This document shows, one piece after another, positions 9,861 to 20,703 of a stretch of 64,000 nt of DNA; the first letter of the stretch is position 1; each line of letters starts with the position of its first letter. The notes beneath the pieces are model-generated. The model did no database searches, was not told the origin of the DNA, and was given only the letters and a program-made list of their open reading frames with translations. Source of the DNA: Hemileia vastatrix (Eukaryota > Basidiomycota > Pucciniomycetes > Pucciniales > Zaghouaniaceae); assembly GCA_030280995.1 (NCBI GenBank), contig JASXTE010000001.1:15099001-15163000 (forward strand). Reading direction: 5' to 3'. The translations under genes were made by a program, and so were the position numbers.

Positions 9861-11179
9861 TTTAATTTATCACTTTCCACCATAACATTAAACTGGATAT
9901 TCAAATTCTATTTTGGAAATTAAACTATGAAATTTAATACAGTCATTTAATTTATCACTGCTACATTGGCACTCTAAACTCTTCACTCTTTCATTTGTAA
10001 AGTCAATCATTTTTTAGAAAAAGGGTGTATGCTAAAATTTAGGATGTGAATGTGTTGTAGGAGAATTTCAGGAGGTAGCTACAAGTTGGGAAGAAATATG
10101 GTGCAGAAACTCTGGGTCAAGATCATAAGTTTATAGTTTTATATCATGAAAAATAGAAAAAGCAAGTGTTTTCAAATTCTGTGGTCAAAGATTCAATCAT
10201 TGGAGGCTCTTAAAGATATATTTTAAGGACTATATGATGAAAATATGGTGCAAAAATAAAGTCTGGATAAAGATAAAATCTCTGAAATCTAGAGTGTTTA
10301 AAAGTTCTTAAAGGTTTGAATGTTTTATGTGAAATCTGTGATGGAAGATATTTTTGAAGGTGGATTAGGTAGTTGTAAATGTATTGTGCCTCATTTCAGG
10401 CTATGTTAGAGGAAGCTTGGAGGACCTTATGGCGGGAATTGAATCAAAAGTATTCAGCTCAGTAGGTGTGGAGCCTACTCTCTCATGCTGTTTGAGAAAG
10501 TAACTTGTAGAAGATTTTTGAGGGATTTAAACATCATTCTCAGTAGTTTGAATCATTAAAATATTAAAATTGGCTTATTTCAATTGGATTATGATTAAAT
10601 TCACAAAGAATATAAAGTTTTATTGTTAACATAAAGTTGGATTAACCACACAACATCTTTAAAGCACTAAAACAACTAAGATAAAAAGGAAATTGGGTTT
10701 AAAAATTGATGGGCTACCAGAAATCAAATCATTCAAAACATTACAAGGAATAAAGAAATGTTTGGAATGAATAAGTGATTGATCAAATATGAAAAATTAA
10801 AGAATGGGGACATTCTTTATTGGAGGAATGATGTAGTAGAATAAAGTTTAGTAGGGCACTCATATGATATGTAAAATATTTAAGAATTCTTTTTTAGTAA
10901 TTCTCTGAGCTTAATTGGTTTTTATGTTGGATTTATAAAGAATAAAATTAGTTTCTTTAAAGTGTAAAAGTTGGTTATAAAATGCTCAGATCAAAACATT
11001 TATTTTACAGTCAAAAAGATTTTTATAGGGTCAAAAGTGTATTGTAAAAATAGTAAGGATTCCCAAGAGCCTTCTGGAATTTTTAGGAATTTTTCTGATC
11101 TTATATCTAATTTTAATTTTTTTTATTTAGTGATTTTATGAATTCTAGGATTTTCAGATTTTACTGAACATTGATGACT
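9861..11179. other. No gene recognised
   Basis: AT-rich sequence without a convincing ORF, terminal repeat or RNA gene on either strand. Confidence 0.5.
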
Positions 11180-11640
11180 TTTAGTTCAGTGAATATGGCT
11201 TTTCAGATTACAAAAAGTTCTGAAAATTTTTAATCATAGGTGTGTCTATCTTCCTGAATTTATATAAATTTTGAGAGTATTTTTTAGATTTTAATTGAGT
11301 CCAGAAGTCCAGGCAAGCTCTGTGGAGATCTGGAAAAATCCAGAACACATTTAGGAGGTGAAATGGGGCTATGTGACTAACTTATGCATAGATATGGCTG
11401 TGTACTTGAATTTAGAGAATAGGCTTTGCAGGTTACAAAAAGTTTTGTAAATTTTTAAGCAGAGGTTTTTTTATCTTCCTGAATTTATAAGAACTTTGAG
11501 AGTAGTTTTTAGATTTTAGTTGAGTCCAGAAGTCCAGGCAAGCTCTGTGGAGATCTGTTGAGATCTGGAAAACTCCAGAACATGTTTAGGAAGTAAAATG
11601 GGGCTATGTGACTAACTTATGCATAGATATGGATGTGTAG
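11180..11640 (+). repeat. Two-copy 225-bp tandem duplication
   Basis: Two direct copies, about 11180-11400 and 11405-11640. The anchor CCAGAAGTCCAGGCAAGCTC starts at 11301 and again at 11526, giving a 225-bp period. The copies differ by scattered substitutions and by a GATCTGTT insertion in the second. No coding potential. Confidence 0.8.
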
Positions 11641-13188
11641 GAGAATTTAGAGCATACAAAGTTGTTAGAAATTAAAAATAACATCCAATAATGAATAATT
11701 TAACCATTTTAAACTTATTATTACATGTATAACAGTACCCTTATAATTTTAACATTTTAGTAATTATAACAAATATTTTACACCACAACTCATAAAGATA
11801 TACTCAAAGTGTAACATTAGAGAGTTTTTGGCTTCAGCAAGTAAAAAATAAAAACCTTTAGAAAAACATATATTACAATCATTTAAATAAATTTTTAGTG
11901 GTACAAATTTTTGTTGTATTACATTATATTTTCCAAAGAACACCAGTTTCAACATCTAAAACCCATCAATATTAACTTTCCAAGAAGTAATTTATTTATC
12001 AAGTAGAAATCTAAGCTTAGTTAACTGATAAAACTTATTTTACTTAAAGGGACAGTGTTTTCTCTTGTTTATCTTACTCCCTTGGATTCTGCTTACATCA
12101 AGGCAGCTATAAGAGTCTTTCTGCAGCGCATTTTTTACTCTCTTGACAATATTAAAATGGTCTGAAAGAGTGTTCTCTAGTCAGAAGTGGGGCCCCTGAT
12201 TAAGCTATTGAAATTGGTTTAGTTTCTAATCTTGTAACTGTGGAATTGGGAGGAGGAGTGCATTGAACAGGGGCCATTTTAGAGTTGGAACCTGAAAGCA
12301 TAGTAGTACAAGGAATGAGAACTATGGAGAATCAAATTATACTGTCACTGTACAACCTATGCACTTAGTTGAGGGAGCTCAAGGGAAACTAATATTTGAA
12401 TCTAAGAAGGTAAAACATCTTCAAGGATTAGAGGTGTCCTTTGAGGAGACTTCTCAAATTAGGAGAATGAGGTTTGAGGAACAAGTTCAATATGTACTTA
12501 TATATGTATGTATAGTAATTAATGAAGAGTAGGGACAAATTTTAAATTACTATATATATTATAAAGTTTAGGTTGGAATGTAGTATTAATATCTGCAATA
12601 AATGGGCTTAAATTTCAAAAGGGTGTTACTAAGAAATGAAAGAGTAAAATTTATGATAATTCAATTCTAAGAAATACTAGTACAGACAATACCTATTTTA
12701 TATCTGTAATACACCCAAGCTATGACCTCTTTGCATTAACACCCATTCCTACCCTTATTTCTCTGTTAATTAAATCTGCTAACTTGGCTAATTAATGACT
12801 ATTTATGAACTAGACAATATACCCTTTCTGGTAAAACCAAGTAGTACAAGGTAAAAGAAATAATAACTTAAAGTAAATCATCTAGTCCCTTTTTAAACAC
12901 ACAATTATTAATTTTGATTTAGTTGGCACAGTCAATTTTTATAAGCAATAACAAGTGCATATCAATTGAAAAGTTTTGTCAAGGCTCCTTTCAGCACTTT
13001 GAAATGTTATGTGTCATGTGACATGTGACAAATGCAATCAGTACCAGATTTTGCATTAAATATTTCTTCCCTTGACTACCCTCATCCATTTTTGAGCAGT
13101 TGAGAACACAAGCAAATGTGGATTCCCTTAAAAAAACCAAGTGTGAGTTGTGTTTGAATTGGCACACATTCTTACATCCAATCACTAT
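11641..13188. other. No gene; possible coding relic
   Basis: Nothing firm. Around 12340-12480 a plus-strand frame reads smoothly (QPMHLVEGAQGKLIFESKK) and may be a transposon relic, but no domain is recognised. The rest is AT-rich. Confidence 0.4.
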
Positions 13189-13215
13189 CACTACACCAAA
13201 AAGTGTGATATACCC
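13189..13215 (+). repeat. Terminal repeat of a CACTA-ended MITE
   Basis: CACTACACC followed by AAAAAGTGTGATATACCC matches the end at 17791 and the inverted end near 24282. It is cut 27 bp in by the AAT target of element H1. The partner end was not found by eye to the right of H1. Confidence 0.6.
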
Positions 13216-13496
13216 AATAGGGGGTGTCAGTTCTGGCAAATCCGCACTTAAATTAAGTGCGGATTTCAAACCAAATCAGCACTTACAAATCAGCACTTAA
13301 ATTTTGCAAAAAAGTCACTTATTTCAAAAAAGGGTGTCAGTTATGACCTCAAATCAGCACTTTTTTCCCGTTTTTTTTCACAACCACATTTTGGCCACAA
13401 AACATCCCTTCCTTTCTTAACCCATCCCTGTCACATGTGACACACTGACCTTCCTCGCTACCTACCCATCAATCCTCGGCACACACCCCTTCCTGA

Positions 13497-13955
13497 CATT
13501 TTCAATATTTTGACCAGGCATGTTTACATTCTTTTTTACTTATTTCTTCTACTTTTTAATCATTTTTCTTGTTATGTGCCAGTTTCATAATGCCTCCCAG
13601 ACATTCCAAATCTCAAAAGGTAACTCAAAAATCTGCTTCGTCACAAAAGTCTCCTCGTAAAGCAAGGATTACATAGAAAAAAAATCAGTGACTTTTTCTA
13701 TTACTTACAACTGTTTTTACAGAATTGAAAACTATGTTTCAGCTAATATTTTATGGAAGTGAACTCTGTTCTTCGCCCGAAGAACAGAGTTCATCCTCCT
13801 ATTTTCACATTCTGTTTGCACCAATCTCCAACATTTTCAATATTTTGACCAGGCATGTTTACATTCTTTTTTACTTATTTCTTCTACTTTTTAATCTTTT
13901 TTCTTGTTATGTGCCAGTTTCATAATGCCTCCCAGACATTCCAAATCTCAAAAGG
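13497..13955 (+). repeat. Direct duplication at the start of the H1 Myb gene
   Basis: A ~107-bp block beginning CATTTTCAATATTTTGACC and covering the ATG (ATGCCTCCCAGACATTCC) occurs at 13498-13620 and again at 13829-13955, a 331-bp offset. The segment between contains a copy of the hairpin sequence found five times at 15472-15995, so array material was inserted together with a local duplication. Confidence 0.75.
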
Positions 13956-14812
13956 CACCCGAGTTGATGTAAACCCTTGGTTTCTACACGATACTACTAA
14001 GCATATACCCTCTGGATCCAAACCTTCCTATAATCCTCCCAACACACCTTTACTTGAAGAAGATCAATCCCCTCCACCTTCTAACCATAGTTCAGCTGAA
14101 GATGATCCCAACTATCAAGCAGAACAATTATATCGCAGAAGATCTGAATCCTCAGAGGCCCAAAATTTAAATGTATGTTTACTTTTTGTTTTTTCTTCAA
14201 TTCTTCTCTGAAATTCTCTTTCTTTCTAGTCTCCTCCTACTCAAGCTCAATCTCCATTAAATAATCTCAATTCTGGAAATGTGAATACCTCTTTAGAAGC
14301 TGCTTTAGAAGAACTTCCTGAAGCCTCTTGTTCAAACTCCAAACTAAAGCGTCGAGCCTCAACTTCAATGAACTTGAACCATCTATTAAAACGTGGTAAT
14401 ACTTCAACAATCTCATTTGGCTCCCTTGAGGATTATTTTGAAAAAAAAGATATAAGTAAGTTTTGTTTACTATATATCTTAATCATTAACTCATTTATTT
14501 ATTTATTTCAATTTAATTTTCTCAGCGAAATCAACTATTGCAAATAATGCCCTTGACTTTGAGAAGATGAAGTTTGATCATATGCTAAGGAAAGATCAGC
14601 AAGCCTTAGATTTGGAAGAAAAAAAATTTGAGGTAGAGCAGATGGAAAGAGTAAATGACCGTCAATTTCAAAGAGAAATGGCTACTTGTGAATTGGAAAA
14701 ACAAGAGAGTTTTAAAAAAAAGATTTCATTATGGAATGTGTTAAAAATGGCCAATCTTATAAGGACATTAAAAAATTACTTGACCTTTTCAATTGATAAA
14801 TTGTTTTTCTAG
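13591..14812 (+). pseudogene. H1 Myb/SANT-type protein gene, Myb domain deleted
   Basis: Relic of the second Harbinger gene. The N-terminus starts at ATG 13591 (MPPRHSKSQK) and is duplicated at 13928. Compared with the H2 copy, the whole Myb/SANT-like DNA-binding region is missing: the N-terminus joins out of frame to the part aligned with H2 ADVNPVNML (here VDVNPWFLH, ~13965). Downstream exons persist: 13960-14170 (Ser/Pro/acid-rich), ~14230-14455 (LKRRASTSMNLNHLLKRG, FGSLEDYFEKKD) and 14526-14812 (coiled coil, DQQALDLEEKKFEVEQMERV), with GTAAGT and CAG splice signals between the last two. The intact protein would bind element ends and import transposase. Confidence 0.65.
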
Positions 14813-14984
14813 TTAATTTAATTTTGGTAATATTTTCTTATATGCTGACTTATAAAAGGAAAAGAATATAGTACGTTATTTTTGACAAAAATTTGAATGT
14901 ATAATAAAAATTTTCTATCTTTACTTTCTAGTCAATAAGTTTGCTTATCTAAATTTTTCTAAGTCATCAATTTCACATGTCAGA

Positions 14985-15135
14985 TTTAAAAATTTGGCAA
15001 TGCCCTCCCCTGCATTTTATTGAAACAAGGGGTGGGTACCACCAAATTTTTCTAAGTCATCAATTTCACATGTCAGATTTAAAAAATTGGCAATACCCTC
15101 CCCTGCATTTTATTGAAGTAAAGGGTGAAAGTCAT
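14985..15135 (-). repeat. Minisatellite, two units (H1)
   Basis: Two near-identical ~75-bp units containing CATTTTATTGAAG and a TTCACATGTCAGATTTAAAA block. The same minisatellite occurs at the equivalent place in H2, H3, H4 and H5. AATAAA reads on the minus strand, the strand of the (lost) oxygenase gene. Confidence 0.75.
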
Positions 15136-15459
15136 CAAAATACAATATAATTACATAAATTAATTAATATATAAATAAGATATGTCAAGTATACTACTTT
15201 TAAAGTAATGACAATTCCTTAAGCCAAAATGCAGATCAAGTCTAGAAACTAGGTTCAATGCAAAGTATTTTTTGAAGCAACTTATTTAAATAATACTTTA
15301 TTAAATTAAGTTGATCAATAAAGATTGATTGACAATATTGCAATTCTTAAATACAATAATTTTATTAAAAAATTTCAGATTACATATAAAAAAAATCAGT
15401 GACTTTTTCTATTACTTACAACTGTTTTTACAGAATTGAAAACTATGTTTCAGCTAATA

Positions 15460-16020
15460 TTTTATGGAAGTGAACTCTGTTCTTCGCCCGAAGAACAGAG
15501 TTCATCCTCCTATTTTCACACTCTGTTTAAAAAGAATAAAATGACTTACCTGGAGAGATGAGTTTAGAAAAAAGAAATATAAGTGAATGGAAGTGAACTC
15601 TGTTCTTTGCCCGAAGAACAGAGTTCATCCTCCTATTTTCACACTCTGTTTAAAAAGAATAAAATGACTTACCTGGAGAGATGAGTTGAGAAAAAAGAAA
15701 TATAAGTGAATGGAAGTGAACTCTGTTCTTCGCCCAAAGAACAGAGTTCATCCTCCTATTTTCACACTCTGTTTAAAAAGAATAAAATGACTTACCTGGA
15801 GAGATGAGTTGAGAAAAAAGAAATATAAGTGAATGGAAGTGAACTCTGTTCTTCGCCCGAAGAACAGAGTTCATCCTCCTATTTTCACACTCTGTTTAAA
15901 AAGAATAAAATGACTTACCTGGAGAGATGAGTTGAGAAAAAAGAAATATAAGTGAATGGAAGTGAACTCTGTTCTTTGCCCAAAGAACAGAGTTCATCCT
16001 CCTATTTTCACACTCTGTTT
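15460..16020 (-). repeat. 123-bp tandem array with perfect hairpins
   Basis: About four and a half copies of a 123-bp unit. Each holds a 32-nt inverted repeat, 15-bp arms around CC, starting GAACTCTGTTCTTCG (15472, 15595, 15718, 15841, 15964). A sixth copy is at 13761. The rest of the unit includes AAAATGACTTACCTGGAGAG, which on the minus strand is the exon end and GTAAGT donor of the oxygenase gene leader seen in H2 (near 19757). So the array grew from that leader, not from a CRISPR. Confidence 0.9.
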
Positions 16021-16147
16021 GCACCAATCTCCATCCCTTTCAATTCTATCAACACATGCTTGTCTTCCCTCTCCATGCCTTTCGCTATCCTCCCAGCCCC
16101 ATTGTATGCCATCCTCTTTTGATCCCCATTTCACCCCTCTCAACCTC

Positions 16148-16188
16148 TCGGCGGACTTGCTAGCAAGTCCGCCCCCCATATTGCATGA
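16148..16188 (+). repeat. Orphan end of a CACTA-type MITE in H1
   Basis: GGCGGACTTGCTAGCAAGTC followed by CGCCCCCCATATTGCATGATG matches the right end of the MITEs at 52342-52602 and 61162-61422. No second end is seen. Next to it (16195-16255) lies an inverted repeat ACTTAACGAT / ATCGTTAAGT. Confidence 0.6.
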
Positions 16189-16254
16189 TGTTAATGAACG
16201 ATTAGCTGAAATCGTTCAATAACTTAACGATTTGTTAACGAATCGTTAAGTGAA

Positions 16255-16520
16255 GGTTAAGGGGGGGTAGGAGGGATATGAGGGAGGATTTGGGGGAGTT
16301 TTGAGGGGGATAGGAGGGGGGTTTGGAGGGGGGGTTAGAGGCGTGTTTGGTGGGGATTTGGTGGGAGGATTTGGGGGATTTGGTGGGGGGTGGAGTGGAA
16401 TGAGGGGAAGATATGAGGAGACCAAGAAGGGGGAGATAGGGAGAGATGAGACCAAAGAGGGAGAAAAGGGAGGTTAGAGTGAGCCAAGGAGGGGTGAATG
16501 AGGCAGCCAAAGGGGGGAAA
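16255..16520 (+). repeat. G-rich polypurine tract
   Basis: Roughly 265 bp of almost pure purine on the plus strand, made of GGGGG, GGAGGG and GGGGAT runs, fused to the transposase frame at its right edge. Translations of this tract are proline-rich low complexity and are not credible genes. Confidence 0.8.
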
Positions 16521-17004
16521 AGGGGGATGATTCCAAGGAGTTGATGGCAGTGATACATCGTTTGGTATAAGTGTTAACTGAACCATACCCTAAATCAAAG
16601 ACATTTTCTAAACGTTTCAAAGCGGCTCCATTACCATTTGAACCCAAATGGCATAGTGTGATGGCCAATTGAATTGAAGGATGTCGTTGTTCTTTTTGAG
16701 AATTATTGTGAAATATGGGATGATCCTGAATAAGCTCAAGCAATTTAAGGAAAAATTCCTGAGAAGTCCTGAACAGCTGTCTAAAACTGGGTGTAGATAG
16801 GTTAAGAAGTGTTTGGATGGTGTACTTGGGGGTATGAAGTACTTGAGGCTTTCTGGGAAGAAGGTAACGTTTCCTGGCCATTTTTGATAAAACGACAAAA
16901 TCTTCTTCTAGATCAGAATCGGAATCAGAGTCCAAGAGCAGTTCAAGCGCCATGAAAGTCATTGCTTTATGTAATTTATCACGATTTGAAAGTGAGGAAG
17001 GCAT
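16474..17004 (-). pseudogene. H1 transposase, N-terminal part
   Basis: The 176-residue minus ORF starting at 17004 aligns with the H2 transposase N-terminus: acidic DSDSDSDLEEDF, FRQLFRTSQEFFLKLLELI, DHPIFHNNS, LGSNGNGAALKRLENVFDLGYGS, YTKRCITAI. This is the helix-turn-helix-like region ahead of the DDE core in PIF/Harbinger transposases. After ~residue 160 it runs into the polypurine tract, so the catalytic domain is gone. Confidence 0.8.
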
Positions 17005-17315
17005 GACTCTTATATGATATGATATGAAGATGTAAGTGATGTACGATGTTTTGAGTTATGAAGTGTTATTCTGCAGAGTGCTGCGTATGAATGGGATGAT
17101 GCTGACAAATCAGTGAAATGGGACTTGATGGTGAAATCAGCACTTTTGGTTGAGAAAGTGCGGATTTGAGTGAAATAAGTGACTTATTTCATTTTGAAAT
17201 CCACCAGTATTGGGGCTAGTGTGTTTTGGAAATCCGCACTTATTTAAGTGCGGATTTGGTCAAATTTAAGTGCGGATTTGTAAGTGCGGATTTGCCAGAA
17301 CTGACACCCCCTAAT

Positions 17316-17790
17316 AAGTATACTCGCACACAAAAAAAAGCACCTTGCACTTGCTATCAGGTTTAAATCCTTAAAATCATGTAAAACTCAAACAAAAAAC
17401 TTATATTTGATACCATTTAAACTGCTTTACTCAGTGTTCAATGAATAGGCTATAAGTTTTCTCTACAGTCAAGCTAAAGCTGAGTTAAATTAAAGATGGG
17501 GATTGGTATCTGCTATAAGAAGCCTTTATTTTTTTCTGGTTACAGCTTCACTGGCTACCATTTGAAACTTATATATACTGTGCAACATACTTCAACATTC
17601 TTTTTTTTTTATCTTTTGTGTATTTCATTTTTTTTGAAAAAAAACACTCAGCCCAAGAGAAACTTTTATTCTTGCCTAAAACTCTATTTTTCAGGTTTTT
17701 CTTTTTTTGAAAATCCTGTAATTTTTTGAAAACAAAACCTATTCTTATCTCCCTCCTAGTATATACCCAACCCACTAATGAATATACATA
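17316..17790. other. No gene between H1 and H2
   Basis: AT-rich sequence with T runs and no credible ORF or terminal repeat. Confidence 0.5.
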
Positions 17791-18199
17791 CACTACACTA
17801 AAAGTGTGATATACCAAATAGGGGGTATCAATGTTCAGGGATCCGCAATTAGGGATCAGGATTTTTTTTTCCCGGGATCAGACATTATTAATTGCGAAGG
17901 ATTCTTATTCACTAGTCCCAGGGCTAGTGGATAAGAAATCCACGATAATGCATTATCCCGCCTCTTATACCCCAATTTCCATTCCTAATTCCTGATCCCA
18001 AACTCATCTCATCCATGATGGATTTGCAAGAAAGTCACATGACTCATAATTGCTGATGACATCCTTAAGTCTTTCCTCACTCTATGCTACTTAATTTTGG
18101 TGGGGAACACTTAAGTTTTTTTTCTATCTACACACCCCAACTGCACATTTGGCGGTGAATTCCCACTTCCCTCATCACTTAACCTTTCCACTGGCAACA

Positions 18200-19459
18200 A
18201 TGAAACACCTCTCTACTAGGAAGCTACTTCACTCAACAATGAATGCTATTACTTTTCTTTTAGTTCTTTACTATAAATCTGACTCTGATTTGGAAGATGC
18301 TTTAGCTTATATGTGTTTTCTTTCCAAAAAGTGTTACATCATCACCAGGGGGCCAAATCTTTATCATGATCCCCGATATGATCTGGCCTCCATCCTCAAC
18401 ATTCCTCATTTAAACTTCACACAACTTTTTAGAACTTCTCCCGATTCTTTCTTCAAACTTTATCAACTCATCTCCAATCATCCTATCTTCCATAACAATT
18501 CTCATAACAAACAGTGTAATCCTGCCATCCAACTTGCTGTTGCTCTATGTCGCTTTGGCTCAAATGGAAATGGTGCTGCCGTAAGACGTTTGGATAATCT
18601 CTTTAACATAGGATATGGTACCGTGATATTATACACCAAGCGCTGTATGATTGCTATCCTTTCCCTCAAGTCTCAAACTCTTGCTTGGCCAACTCCAGAA
18701 CAGCGACTTGAATCCTCTCAAGTAATGCAAGCTGAAGGTTTCCCTGGCTGTATAGGTTTTGTTGATGGTACAACCATCCCTTTGAGTCAAAAGCCTGCTC
18801 ATGATGGCAACCATTATTTTGATTGCAAAAAAAGGTTTCTTCAAAATCTCCTCCAAGTTCTCATCTTTCACAATCTAACTTTTTATCTTCTTTCTAGATA
18901 CTCTATTGCCGTTCAACTTGTATGCGATGTCAATAAAAAATTTATTGCTTTTCACAGTGGCTGCCCTGGATCATGTCATGACTCTTCTGTCTTCCAAAGA
19001 ATGAGGATTTCTCAATCCCCTGACTCATACTTTGACGAATCTCAGTACCTCCTTGCAGACTCAGCATATGCAAGTGGAAAGTAAATTATACCTGCTTTCC
19101 ATGGTGCAAATTTAGAAAATGACCCCAAAACTAAATTTAATTATCACCTTGCACAATCAAGAGTACGAATTGAACATGCTATAGGTATTTTAAAGGGACA
19201 ATTTTCTAGTCTTCAGGAGCTCAGAATCCAATTTCAAAAAAAATTGGAGATCAAAACTGCAAATCATTAGATCTTGACTTGCTTAATACTCCACAATATT
19301 CTAGCTGATTTAAAGGATGAGTGGAATGATCTTTATGAAGAAGAGGATCCTGAACCACCACTGGCACTCCCCTCCCTTGATTCACAAATCATTCAATCAA
19401 CCGGCATACGCCCCATTATAATGCCAATTACTCTCCAACATTTCTCTTCACCCTTTTAA
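18200..19459 (+). pseudogene. Harbinger transposase (DDE_Tnp_4 type), two nonsense codons
   Basis: Start ATG 18200 (MKHLSTRK), chosen because H1 and H4 align from there. Exon 1 ends at 18834; a 63-nt intron (18835-18897, GT...TAG, stop-free) precedes exon 2. N-terminal half: NHPIFHNNS, FGSNGNGAAVRRLDNLF, YTKRCMIAI. Catalytic triad: first Asp in GFVDGTTIPLSQKP, second in LLADSAYASG, Glu in RVRIEHAIGILKGQF. TAA at 19082-19084 (H4 has a Tyr codon) and TAG at 19268-19270 (H4 has Trp) interrupt it. It would cut and paste the element at AAT targets. The rest is well preserved, so loss is recent. Confidence 0.85.
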
Positions 19460-19479
19460 TTTTTTATTTTTATGTTTTC

Positions 19480-20703
19480 ATACTTTCCAAATGTCCTCTT
19501 TGTGTACTTTAATCACTTGGTTTTGTATTTTGGTTTGTTGCATATTCATTTTTTTTTGAATTTACGGTGAATATCTTTTTTTTGGATGGCTCATTGGTTT
19601 TCTTTCACCAGCTCAACATGAAATCGCATATTTTCTGAAATTGCATATTTTGTCAGTGATTTTTTTTTTCATTCATCCCTCATATCCTTTTCCTATTCTC
19701 CTCCAACATCCCTCAAACAATTTGGTTTCATTCATTTTGTCATCTCATCTCTCCAGGTAAGTCATTTTATTCTTTTTTTTTGATTTTTTGATTACTAATT
19801 ATAATTTTTTTTGTTTTTTTCTGTTTATTTTATTTTTTTTATCTAAATTTTTTTTGTAAGTGGTTATTTTGGATTTCAATGGTATAATTAACCTTTTTTT
19901 TCTCTCCCTCTTTACTTTATTTTTTAGCTCCATCACCCTACTCTTCATCCCTCCTTGGCATTGTCATTATCCCCCCTTTCCCTTATTTCACTTTTTTTTG
20001 GCTCCATTTCATTGAAACACATACATTGCACATTCTTTATGCATTTCACTTACTCCATATTCAATTTCCCCACAATTCCAACATCAATCTTTCTCACTCT
20101 ATTTTTCCTACTTTTCAATCAAGGTAAGTTTCATCTCCTTTTTTTCATGCCTATATGATATCTCATTCCTTTTATGAAAACTTCATACTTAAATATATGT
20201 ATGACTCTTATCTGGATAACAGTGAACTTATAAAACTCCTTTTGATCTCATCTTCATTACCACTTTTAAAGTTTTTGTAAAATTTTGAAAATCAGACTCG
20301 GAATTAGGGTTAGGTTTATTCAAATCTAATGTTCTTTTTACTGAAGATTCTCCTGAAGGCTACCTTTCATTTCCTGCAAACAGATTTGAATTTGATTCAA
20401 TGGTTGCTGAGATATTGACCGTTAAAGTTGAGCCTTTTTTTTCCCAATTTAAATTTTTATTTCATTTTTTTATGTAACAAATTAGGGTTAGGTTTATTTA
20501 AATCGCATGTCCTTTAACTGAAGATTCTACAAAAGCATATCTTTCATTTTGCACAAACAGGTTTGAATTAGGTTCAGTGGTTGCTGAGATTTTGACCTTT
20601 GAAGTTGAGCCTTTTTTCCAAATTTCACTTGTCTTATTTCACATTTTTATATTGCATATTTAGAGGATAAGGATTCTGAAACTCTTATATGATTATTATC
20701 TAG
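19480..20703 (+). other. Leader and introns of the H2 oxygenase gene
   Basis: Likely 5' untranslated exons. One ends CATCTCATCTCTCCAG followed by GTAAGT (19757). The next runs from TTTTTTAG (~19928) to CAATCAAG followed by GTAAGT (~20123). Equivalent sequence is in H4 (31535-32770) and almost unchanged in H6 (62770-64000). Two repeat units (next entry) follow before the acceptor at 20703. Confidence 0.55.
20285..20640 (+). repeat. Two units of the 'TTAGGG / AEIL' repeat (H2)
   Basis: Two ~185-bp units, each starting TTAGGGTTAGG (telomere-like) and ending GTTGCTGAGATwTTGACC...GTTGAGCC. One frame stays open over ~35 codons in both (YLSFPANRFEF, VVAEILTVKVEP). The same unit occurs in H3, H4, H5 and H6 with varying copy number. 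Confidence 0.75.

Larger units (their letters stand above)
13219..17312. mobile_element. Harbinger-like element H1
   Basis: Termini AGGGGGTGTCAGTTCTGGCA and its exact inverse, flanked by AAT at 13216-13218 and 17313-17315. Each end carries a subterminal palindrome built from AAATCCGCACTTA. Orientation is opposite to H2: Myb-type gene on the plus strand at the left, transposase N-terminus on the minus strand at the right. The oxygenase gene is reduced to leader fragments, expanded into the tandem array at 15460-16020. All three genes are broken, so it is non-autonomous. Confidence 0.85.

Noticed and set aside
15472..15995. CRISPR-like array of hairpin repeats
   Set aside because: The whole 123-bp unit including the 'spacers' repeats, and it derives from a transposon gene leader in a eukaryote.
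16235..16586. Overlapping proline-rich minus ORFs
   Set aside because: Translation of a G-rich purine tract; low complexity in every frame.
20300..20500. Interstitial telomere
   Set aside because: Only one and a half TTAGGG per unit, always inside a defined transposon repeat.
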